DNA of 64,000 bases from Isoetes taiwanensis (lineage: Eukaryota; Streptophyta; Lycopodiopsida; Isoetales; Isoetaceae): contig JAJEKV010000053.1 in the NCBI GenBank assembly GCA_021234155.1, positions 1,683,307 to 1,747,306 on the forward strand. Reading direction: 5' to 3'. Both the position numbers and the translations under genes were made by a program. Of this stretch, positions 54,781 through 64,000 are shown piece by piece (within the stretch, counting starts at the first letter, position 1; every line of letters begins with the position of its first letter). Under the pieces are notes generated by a model. It did no database searches, was not told the origin of the DNA, and saw only the letters and a list, made by a program, of their open reading frames with translations.

Positions 54781-56358
54781 AATGGCTGCAATACTTTTGT
54801 GGGAAGTTAATGGTGATACATCCCATACAAAGAGATGATACTGCTCCATTACACAAAGTAAAACTGATAGACAAAGCATTATATGGTGTGTCGTAATGCT
54901 CTTGCAGACATCATATGTGAGGATGTGAGGTTTTTCTTCGTGAGGTTTTGGTTTGATTTTTATAAGACACAAATATGTTGCACCCATACTAATCTGAATC
55001 ATGTGTGCCAAGAATTTATTTATTGTTCTCATCTTTGCTATGTAATTGGCGTCCCAACCGTATGATTCTCACGTCTTCTTATTTTTAACTCCTCGAATAA
55101 CAATGTTTTCTCTAATATGTTGATTCGAAGCTTATTTGAAGGAAAGAGCAACTTGACTTTGGAAAGCTGTAAGATTCTTTCTTAAGTGTGTAAATCTATT
55201 TTCATTATACACATGTGTACACATATTTTCATGGTATATCTGTTTTCAATGTTTTCAATGTACACTCACGTCCTGAGCTAATATTCTCTCTAATTTGTTT
55301 GTTGTTGGATTAGTAAAATCAAAGAGTAAATTTTTAAGAGCAATAAATGGATTAGGTAAGTGTACCTGTTGTTACCAGTTGCATGTTACCAGCCAATTGT
55401 CACCATCTCCATCCAGGTGCTATCCTTTAGAGATTTAAATATACCATTCTAAGATCTGGGAAGTTCTCAAAATATAGCATACAGGATCTACAATGTCATA
55501 TTTGTTTATACTAATGCAACAATTAACATGCGAAATTGCTACTATATATGCAGTAAGAAATAGCTACCTTTTAAATATATTCAAGGGCATAAATCTTAAG
55601 AGACATTTCCCATTTATTTTTAATAAATGCAGGAATCCACAACCATGACCTTGGGCATGCTAAGTAAAAATGCTACTCGATTGAATAGAAAATTAGACTT
55701 TGCTCCACTTTTATTGTACTGCTGTATGCGCATGCTAGAGTTTGATTTGGAGAAGGGGCAATAACTAGCTATCCAGATGCAACGAAAGGCAACATCATCT
55801 ATAAATGCAAGAAATTAAGTTCAGTTCCTACAGTGAATGTGTATTTATGCCCGGCCCCAAATAGCATTTGTCCAGAAGCAGATTCAAAATGTGATTTACG
55901 GTGCAGGCTTATGGAGGTTGGAGGCTTATGAGGACCCCTTTCCAGTTCCCTCATTTGCATTCTTATGATTTTCTATCTGGCTATCTGCAGCACCAAATAG
56001 TGTATATCGATCAAAGATTAATTTGTCAACCAGAATTTGGAGGCCACCAATCGGTCATCTACAACAACAGATTAATTGCTCTGTTTGATTGAAGCAATAG
56101 AGCAACAAAAGAACTCCAGGTTTGTTCTTTCACTTTCTTGGCTTGCTTTTTTCATTCCATTTAGCAATTTCTTAAAGATACATAATAGGTTAGTGTCGTG
56201 CAGCAATGAAGAAAGATTGTGAGCAAAATGTACAGTATAAATCATTACGGACCAAAGCTAGGTGAACCTAAGATAACGGTCCTGAATAATTTACATGTTC
56301 ATCTCCAGTATGTTGAAATCATATTCATTTGTGTCCACAAATGATATCGTATTGCAAC
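54781..56358. other. Non-coding interior of the presumed Helitron
   Basis: AT-rich. No gene or recognised element. Confidence 0.4.
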
Positions 56359-56892
56359 AACCTTTTGCTAACCTTTTAATATTTTTATTAGGTTTGGAAG
56401 CACTGCGCATGTGAAATCAGTTCTGTGACCATGTCAGCACAAGTCTCTCTAGCAAAATGGTTGGGTTTCTTCTTATTATGGCAAAATGGTTGCGGTGCTT
56501 CTTATTATCTGCCAAGACTTGGTCAGTCAAGGAACAACTTTTCTGTACATGTAGGTAACATTTTGATTTCACCTATGATTTGGGCTCTACATACCATTTT
56601 GAGAGCTGCCAATGGGATATGTTAAGGCCATGGGAATACCAGTTGCATGCTAGGATGCAAAGAACCTTTTGCTAACCTTTTAATATTTTTTTATTAGGTT
56701 TGGAAGCCTTTGCGCATGTGAAATAAGTTATGTGACCATGTCGATTACAAGTCTCCCTAAAACATCGTTGGGTTTCTTCCTACTATGGCAAAATGGTTAT
56801 ACCCGCTTCTTACTATCACGCCAAGACTTGGCGGTCCAAGGAACAACGTCAAGGAACAACTTTTCCGTACATGTAGGTAACATTTTGATGAC
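56359..56892 (+). repeat. Tandem duplication, period about 304 bp
   Basis: Copies start at 56359 and 56663 with aaccttttgctaacctttta. They share aggtttggaagc, gcgcatgtgaaat, ggtttctt-ttatggcaaaatgg, ccaagacttgg, aaggaacaac and gtacatgtaggtaacatt. The second copy has a small duplication of caaggaacaac. Confidence 0.88.
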
Positions 56893-58101
56893 ATGTAAAG
56901 TAAAGCTAAAATTGCACATCAAATGTAAATGCAGGATACAACATATGTTCAGACTCAATTCTTTATAGCATACTTATGCCTGGCGGCATGGTGCTTGCAA
57001 AGCTTTTTGTTTTCCACTTAAATGACAACCCGTTTCCTTCATAAGAAACATTTCCTTTCATTCATCGATGACAATGGCATGCGTGCCTATCATAAAAGTC
57101 ATTGAATAAGTTTCGGACAATGAAATATATACCACCGGTCATCTCAAGCTTCATCAGGTCTATTCAAGATATATTTTGGTCACATTGTAGAAATTTTCAC
57201 CACTATTCAAGATATATTTTGGTCACATTGTAGAGTTGCACCACTGGCTATAAATCGACTAGAGATGCATGACTCAAAGTAAAGAGTACATTAATATTTT
57301 TAACACTGCTAAAATGGCTTAGTAAAAAAAGGCTTAGTCAAAACTATAGTGTAATTGTCACCTCTCTTTTAGTACTTAACATTTTCATTGTGCAATTCAT
57401 ATATATTGACCATTTGGAATACACTTCATGTTTTTAATGCTTTTCTAATGATAATTTTATAGCAAATCCCCTTGAGATGGTCCACTACAAGTAATAATGC
57501 ATAATCATGAAGTTTCATATTATGCTTATGTGGAAACCTCCTCAATTAGTATGTTAGTTTTGCAAAAACCTTGCTGAAGCATCGCCAAGATTTGAAAATG
57601 TTGTGTTACTATGTTAAAAGGCATAGAATGTGCATATAAATGAGAACATCACAATAATTGGTGGTTATGCTCTATGGTGGTTATGCTCTATGCGAAAATA
57701 TCCTCAATTAAAGCCATGCTGAAGCATTGCCAAGATATATAAGAAGGGAATAGCAATGGCCTACAACATTATGGTCCCAACTTTTTGTTTACCACGTGTT
57801 TCACTGTAAAGGCATAGATGCATTTTCAAATGCTGGTGGGTCAAATCAAAAATTAATATAAGAATTTTGCTCCTTAAAAGAGTTCATTTCTTGGTTGCAT
57901 TCTAAAAGCAATGAGAAATGGTTGTTTATCTTTTTCTTCGCATACAAATGCTCTACTCAACAAATGATTTTCACATGTTACATTAACTACTTTCCTTATC
58001 AAGCAGAAACATCATTCATCAGACAATCCCAAGTACATAAAATTTAACCTCCATATATTTTGACACTTGCTTTCCAAATCTTGCTTCAAGTTGTTACTAA
58101 A
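56893..58101. other. Non-coding sequence up to the Helitron end
   Basis: AT-rich. A 43-bp-period duplication (tattcaagatatattttggt at 57161 and 57204) and a 17-bp one (tggtggttatgctctat near 57659) are the only structures seen. Confidence 0.5.
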
Positions 58102-58130
58102 GCCCGGCAACGCCGGGCATTCATAACTAG
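58102..58130 (+). mobile_element. Helitron 3' terminus
   Basis: GCCCGGC-AAC-GCCGGGC (58102-58118) is followed after eight bases by CTAG at 58127-58130 and then T. The preceding taaa is also shared with the copy at 1065. The element extends left and probably includes the captured exons at 53 kb. Its 5' end (TC...) was not identified. Confidence 0.85.
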
Positions 58131-58857
58131 TCTTTTCTAATTTCTATTACTTATGCATAATCTCATTCCTAGACTTTTAGTAAGTTCTACTAAGTTCATT
58201 AATCTAGACTTTTAGTTAAGACAATTATGGTCCTCATTGATGCTCTTAATTATGTGTGATAGTCTACACTCATTTGTCTTTAATGTCTCAAGGTGTATGC
58301 ATGGTGTCATAATATCTCATATTGGGAAAATGATTCTTTTAGAGGCTTTTGATATTGGGAAGGGGAATGATGCTTTAGAGATGCTTCATAATGGTTTATA
58401 TTGGTCTATATTGGGAAGGAAAATGATGCTTTTAGAGATGCTTGGATATGATGTGAGTGCCTTAAAGTTGCTAAACTTTTGTAGACATGCCAATCTTGGA
58501 TTGACTTCTGCTCTAATGGGAATACATTTTTCCATGAGAGGATATCTATTTATGCGCTATATTAGGCAAGTATGCTGAAGAAATGTATATGTTCATGGCT
58601 TCTATTTTGCGCAATTCCTTGATATATTTAACTACTATGATCTTTAGGAGGAGACCAAAACTACTATAGCATAATCCATAAGATTCATAAAGAATTAACT
58701 CCATGGATCAATCTTATATAGGACTATATAAACACATACTGCACCTTATGAGCGGCAATGTCAGGCACGCATTCTATATGGGTGGAATGTATGCTTCATG
58801 AGTTTCGCTATAGCAACTTTGAGTATATCAAATGCTCATACAAACAGAACTTTACAT
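58131..58857. other. Sequence between Helitron ends
   Basis: A 113-codon frame (58237-58578) contains internally repeated text (ggaa-atgatgctttagagatgctt twice), so it looks repetitive, not coding. At 58752-58768 a further decayed hairpin (agcggcaatgtcaggca) is visible. Confidence 0.4.
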
Positions 58858-58885
58858 ATGTGCGGCAATGCCGGGCACATATCTA
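58858..58885 (+). mobile_element. Decayed Helitron-type 3' end
   Basis: TGTGCGGCAATGCCGGGCAC keeps the GCCGGGC arm and part of the other arm and is followed by CTAC in place of CTAG. It is aligned with the intact end at 59191 by the surrounding tandem repeat. Confidence 0.55.
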
Positions 58886-59390
58886 CTATGTTTTGGGCAT
58901 AAGTTTTTGACATTTTTAGCATACGTTTTGGGTCTGTCTTTCCAAATTTTCTAATTCAGAGGTAAATTTAATTACCCCCCACATTCTTTATGAAGCATTA
59001 TTTTCTCTACTGAAATCCATTCTATAGACGCGAAGTTAATACATTGATGATACTGTCATTAGACAATTTTAACAACAAAAATTATTACAAAAGAAAATAA
59101 TGTCCATGCTTGCAAGCATCAACCTGTGATGTTGTCGAAAGCTCACATATGGAAGTTAAAGGCTGCGTAAAAACACAAGCCAGAATATTAGCCCGGCAAC
59201 GCCGGGCATACGTTTACTAGGCATAAGTTTTGGATCTGTCTTTCCAAATTTTCATCTTTAGAGGTAGATTTAGTTGCCCCCCACATTTCTTATCAAGCAT
59301 TATTTTCTCTACTGAAATCCATAAACGTAAAGTTAACACATTGATGATACTGTCATTAAACAACTCCAATAATAAAACAAGGTGTTGCGC
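58881..59390 (+). repeat. Tandem repeat of about 301 bp spanning a Helitron end
   Basis: Segments beginning ta-cta-g and gcataagtttt at 58881 and 59213 both continue ctgtctttccaaatttt, aggta-attta, cccccacat, attattttctctactgaaatccat, and acattgatgatactgtcatta. Aligning ggtctgtc at 58931 with ggatctgtc at 59232 gives the period. Confidence 0.88.
59191..59220 (+). mobile_element. Helitron 3' terminus in the tandem repeat
   Basis: The same perfect hairpin GCCCGGC-AAC-GCCGGGC (59191-59207), then CTAG at 59217-59220. The next base is G, not T, so this may be an internal or duplicated end and not a simple insertion. Confidence 0.75.
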
Positions 59391-60740
59391 ACGACGGGTT
59401 GCCCTCCGGTGGCCCGAAAGTGTGTTCATGTTTCGTCTTTTTGTGTCAGATAAGCAGATTTGAGTGACTAGTTTTCAGCATGGTATTTTGTATCAGATCC
59501 CTTTGAAATTGCACAATTAAACAAGCAAATTCAACAAACATTAACTAGTCCACAAGTATTAACACAAATCTGAACTCTCTACTTGCTAAGGAAATGAGAA
59601 TCAACAAAAACTATGCTACCTAGAAGTTATGACTCTGTACTTTATAAAGCAAGCAAACTCTAATATATCCACAAAGCTAGACTCTTAAAAGATAAGTGCA
59701 ACAGGCTAATATCTAAACAAGAGGAAAAATAATATTGGATCTAAAATGCTTCCAAAGATAGCCTTCCATTTAGTAAACCTTAAACTCCACCACTTAACAC
59801 ATCTTGCATTGGAAAAAATCTGCAAGCTTTGTGTTCATCACTTTTATTTATCATTATTACCACTACGGGTTTATCTAATACACCATAGACCATGAAATTT
59901 TGAGTGGTATAAAAAAATTATGTTTTAATCTAAATGAACGAAATGTGTTAAGAAAAAATTAATCTTCATATCTTCCTAATTCTAATGTTCCCATGCATTG
60001 TAGGATGAGTAAAATCATCCATGTATAGATGTGGGTTGCCTTATAGCTTTCAAATATACCTTTAGCTTCCCTAAAGTATGACCCCAAAGGGCAACATGCA
60101 CATACAATGATATAGATACAAGTTACATAATCGTTAGGTGGGCGCATTATTGGTTAGGTGCAAACTTAGGTAGCCATAAAGTGGGGGTATGTGGTTGTAT
60201 AGGATTGGGCTTGCGATTTTGGCATTGTCTCTTAATGCCTAGCTAGCCTTAAAAGGATAAATATTTGTGGTAGGCCGTTAGTAGTCAGAAGGTAGGCGGG
60301 CTGTTTAGAGAGTTTAGAATGTTCCTTAATCCACAGTTGAGTGTCCCTAAAGGACAACATATTCTTATTGGTTTGTAATTGATGATATCGGCAATTGCAA
60401 CGTAAATGGCGTATTCAATAAATTCGTTACTCTAATATATTTCTGGATTCTTTTGTTGTTAGAGATGGTGGTTGTAGATCCGTTTGTTGATGAATATTGT
60501 GGTTGTTCCAATATAAGTTTTCAAACCTTTCAAATTTTGTGAATGTACTTAGTTGTACTGTATCTTGCTTAATTTCATTTTATCCTTAATATGCATTTGC
60601 GTTTAGCCTTAGATTTAACTTTGCAACTTTTTTATATTGGTACGAAGATCATCCTCATTATGACCTTGCATGCCTATTCCATCAACGAGTGTCTGCGTGA
60701 AACAAAAAACTAAGAATTAGAAAATGTCCTGAAGTCTTGG
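59391..60740. other. AT-rich non-coding sequence
   Basis: No gene, RNA or element recognised. Confidence 0.5.
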
Positions 60741-60870
60741 GGTGACGATTTGGCCAATTTGAAAGTCTTGAATTTCTATGGGTGGAGATCATTATGTTTG
60801 CATTTTGTCTTTAAAAGATTTGGAAGTGTTGAAACTCAATGGTCGGAGATCATTGTTTTTGCATTTTTCC
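60741..60870 (+). repeat. Short direct repeat, about 70 bp apart
   Basis: aaagtcttgaatttctatgggtggagatcattatgtttgcatttt at about 60761 and gaagtgttgaaactcaatggtcggagatcattgtttttgcatttt at about 60824 are related. Confidence 0.6.
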
Positions 60871-61390
60871 CGTAATAAATGATGCATCTCAAGATGCACT
60901 TGCACCTCAAGATGCATTTGCATCCTTGGATTGTCTTTGCAAGTTTATTATAGTCACAAATGCGCAAATGGCTTTACTTTCTTTATGCACATCCTTTAGC
61001 GTGAAACAAATGCTTTAAACTTGTCTAAAAGATCATACACTGTGCCATCAAATAAACGTGCTTTATAATAACGGATAAAGGAAAAACACAAAGAATTTGG
61101 GCTCCATGAACAACAGAGCAACTCCAGACAATAAAGCATCAGATCACCAGGATCTCTCTGTCGTCCTTTATCTGAACGCATGCACACAACAACTTGGAAG
61201 TTGGAAGTAGACCTTTATAAGCAACTATAAAGGCGGGAATATTTACAACGAACAAAATATGCAACTAATGGTAGACCATCTAGGAAATTCATAAAGGTCG
61301 TTACCAACACTCTCATGCGGACCTGCTACAGACTTGATTGGTCATGTCAAGCTCAAAGCAAATTGTTCCTTCATTGTTTGACTGAGAGCA
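60871..61390. other. AT-rich non-coding sequence
   Basis: Nothing recognised apart from a three-fold (gatgca)(tct)caagatgca-like run near 60882-60922. Confidence 0.5.
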
Positions 61391-61740
61391 GATATAGTTA
61401 AGAGCACTGATAGGGTTTAAGAGCACTGATATAGTTAAGAGCACTGATAGGAGATAGAGTTTACACACCTCAGAGTCCCCTCGCAGCACTGAGTCACTAC
61501 TTCGAGTTCATGTTTAGAGATTCTTTTAACTTTAGCTGCATAGGTATCAAAGCTGTAGCTATACCTCCTATACTCCTTATCCAGCTTATATAGCCATTGT
61601 AACTCTTTGAATATCTTCAAAGTGATGCACGGTCTTGCATAAAAAGTGGAACTTGTTCTTCCAAGTTATTGCATACTTCTCTAAAAGCAGACTTCTCTAA
61701 AATGACGAGATGCATACTTCTCTAAAAGTCTGCTCTAAAA
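61391..61740 (+). repeat. Small tandem repeats
   Basis: taagagcactgata occurs three times at 61398-61449. gcatacttctctaaaa occurs near 61670 and 61711, with a further acttctctaaaa between them. Confidence 0.75.
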
Positions 61741-62649
61741 CTGTAACAGAAGATACATTCTGCAAAGCAATCTTACCTTTTTGTTGTACTTCTAGTTACA
61801 TGCATGCCACATCCCCTGTGTTTCTGTAACCGACGCAATACTCTATAAATACTGGCATATCAAGGCAAGGCTCCTTAAGAAAGTCCATATAGCACGCATA
61901 TCACACTGGTATCGTATTGTATAAAGGATAGAACCATCTACAAATTAAATTAAGCAATAGCCCTAATTGAAAAATCACTTGTCAGCCACTTACATGTGCT
62001 CCAGATTGAGTCACTTGCATGTGGTCCAAATTATGCTGAACAAACACCCATTGGAATGATGGAAGGCACTCCATTCAGAGGCCCACTTTGTTAGGTAACT
62101 TCATAATTCAGGGTTTTTTCTTGCTTCAATCGAGCAATCTACATGATTCAAAGAGTTCAACAGAAATTTGTAGGTCTCTATAAACCTTCCTTCACCTTCC
62201 TTCTGATAAATGTAGAATTAGATCTTGAAATTCCATACTAATATCAGAGCATTACAAAGACATATAAAAAAAATTAATGCATGTGAAGAAAAGACATTAT
62301 GATTACCAAATATGCTGCAAGCCCGCTCTGTCCTCTCACATTTGCCATACCTGTGAGCTAATACTTCCTAAAATTGGATATTCTTGCTAATTAATTTAAT
62401 TATGAATCAACCTTCTAGTTTTGGCACTAATGCACAGTTTCAAAGCACTCAAAAAAAATGATTGCATGTGGATCTACACCTTGTTTACGTATTTTTTTCC
62501 ATAAAGATTAAAGGCCGAAAAGCCCTTGCCAAGGAAAGCATAAAGATAACAAAGCTATACATTGTTCGGAAGACCAAGCATTCAAGCGCCCATAATAAAA
62601 TTTATTGCAGCTATAAAAACCAAGTTCAAGAGCACATACACGGTGGTTT
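61741..62649. other. AT-rich non-coding sequence
   Basis: No gene or element recognised. Confidence 0.5.
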
Positions 62650-62980
62650 GACCCATTTATATTAAGCATTTGAAAAATGTATGCCTAGCAACATTTGTGG
62701 ACCGTCCAATGATCTTTCCGGTTACATGTTCTTACCGCGGACAATAGAGCTTTCTTTAGGAGTTATGGCCTTATTTCTACCCGATCAGAAAAGCGTGGCG
62801 TGAAGACATTGCTTGATTTGGCCTTGTTTTGGCCCACTTATGCTAAGAATTTGGAGAATGGATGCCTAGCATCAATTGAAGACCTTCCGGTGACCTTTAC
62901 GATGGATGTTCTTCCGCCAAAAACACATTTTCCCTTTAAGAGTTATCGCCATATTTCTACCCCGAATCGTCGCGGCAACA
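62650..62980 (+). repeat. Degenerate tandem duplication, about 180 bp
   Basis: Two related segments at 62658-62783 and 62837-62964 share aatg-atgcctagca, ttccggt-ac, atgttctt-c, ctttaggagttat(g/c)gcc and atatttctacccga-like blocks at about 75% similarity. Confidence 0.65.
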
Positions 62981-64000
62981 TGAGGCTTATATCTACGCAC
63001 AAATAAAATAGGTCCAATCAAAGTAAGAACAATGGTAAGTTGCCATTGCGGGAAAAGTGCCCCCATGTGAAGCCTCTCTCTTGCGCCACAAATCTCCTCT
63101 TGCAATGATGTTACTTTCAATATCTTGTGTCCGAATTTGTCATAAGTTGTTGTAGCCGGTGATCTTTTGCTCTGTTTCACCAAATCATAACATAATTAGC
63201 AACAAAATTTTAGCCAAAGCCGGATGTTGTATTTAATAATTCCGGCCATAGCCAACTTGTTTAATAGCGGATCGACCATTTCTTGGAATTCATAGCTCAC
63301 CTTTTTTTGAAATTGGCACGAGCTTTTAACAAAAAGACAACTCTTCATTCGATGCATCATGAAAATCGAAACAATATCACGGTTTGAAGGCCCTTCATCG
63401 ACCTCCTCGCCTCGTATTACGGCTTGCCGAGAACTCCTTCATTTGACCTCTTCACACAAGCCCCTAGTTCAGCACACCCGCCCAATTTCGCCCTATCCCA
63501 TAAAAACGATGCATTTTCTCTGGATACCTCGCTTCAAAATTTTTTTTTTAAAAAGCAAATTTGCGGGCCAAGACTCAAAACCTCCCATTAATCCATGAGA
63601 TTCATATGATCTCGGTAGCTTTTCACTTGCTTCTTGCTTACGGTACCCAAATCATAGTCTTCACCTTTGTATTGCGGTTTCCTTTTTCTAATTTATTTTC
63701 TTTGGAATTAACATAATACAAACAAAAAGAATAGAGCTCCACAACTCTAGAATTTCCAGAATCTGCTAGGGTCTCTGAATCAAGCCTATTGGCCTTAGAA
63801 ATAGTGGCTCTATCTGCATCTGGAGTTTATGCATTCTGGGTTTTCATAAAAAAATGAGGCGGATTCCTCTGAAATGATGAGCTTCTCAAGCAATTTTACC
63901 TTCCCACTGATGTAACGCTATTATCTGCGACTCTGTTTGCCGGAACCCTTCTATCTAAAAACTCTACTAACCGCTTCATTTGTGAAAAACTCAACTCAGA
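62981..64000. other. Non-coding sequence at the window edge
   Basis: No supported gene. A patch at 63400-63530 is GC-richer, but I recognise nothing in it. Confidence 0.5.

Noticed and set aside
48300-58130. Defined full-length Helitron with a precise 5' end
   Set aside because: Only the 3' end is clear. No 5' TC terminus could be chosen with confidence, so the left boundary is left open.
58237-58578. 113-codon frame between Helitron ends
   Set aside because: Internal nucleotide repeats explain its content and no domain is recognised.
1-64000. CRISPR arrays, bacterial operons, rRNA or complete tRNA genes
   Set aside because: None seen. The repeats present are tandem, LTR or terminal repeats of eukaryotic transposons.

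Overview
This window looks like a stretch of plant nuclear DNA made almost entirely of transposable elements, most of them broken. I found no intact host gene. The evidence for a plant is a CACTA DNA transposon, Ty3/gypsy elements with chromodomain-type and non-chromodomain-type polyproteins, primer-binding sites matching plant initiator-Met tRNA, plant-type LINEs, and Helitron ends of the form GCCCGGC-AAC-GCCGGGC followed by CTAG(T). The Helitron hairpin style suggests a grass or other monocot, but that is inference. Nothing in the window is prokaryotic.

Layout. 1-1092: right end of a Helitron. 2226-7633: a complete CACTA element bounded by matching inverted ends and a 3-bp duplication (ACC), with no recognisable transposase. 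8521-8815: a histone H3 pseudogene. About 8946-24969: a LINE split by a complete, nested Ty3/gypsy retrotransposon (9125-20100, TSD AGCAA, LTRs of 594 and 574 bp). The nested element carries Gag, protease, RT, RNase H and integrase remnants. It also has about 3.8 kb of extra sequence beyond integrase, holding a sense coiled-coil-rich reading frame and an antisense reading frame. 24970-27400: pieces of a chromovirus, including a reversed LTR inserted in an integrase zinc finger, an LTR end and a primer-binding site. 27498-27637: a 5'-truncated retroposon with a 24-bp target duplication. 28438-31915: a second LINE of RTE-like type. About 33003-44537: a degraded chromovirus in + orientation with a second histone H3-like pseudogene inside it. 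44538-47660: part of a related chromovirus in - orientation, abutting the first one tail to tail.

48-58.1 kb is low in coding signal and ends in another Helitron 3' terminus at 58130. It holds a three-exon gene fragment (about 52950-53698) with splice sites still visible, best read as a gene fragment captured by a Helitron. 58.1-59.2 kb has a cluster of further Helitron-type ends within a roughly 301-bp tandem repeat. From 59.4 kb to the end I see AT-rich non-coding sequence with local duplications.

The coding remnants do not form a working pathway. The order of events can partly be read: the LINE was present before the Ty3/gypsy element inserted into its ORF1, and the - chromovirus LTR lies exactly at the point where the + chromovirus LTR stops. 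Several key catalytic parts are gone: the LINE RT core, the chromovirus RT active site, and part of the integrase D-E interval in the nested element. I see no convincing new biological system. The observations most worth following are the extra ORFs of the nested element, the captured exons, the paired H3 pseudogenes and the clustered Helitron ends.
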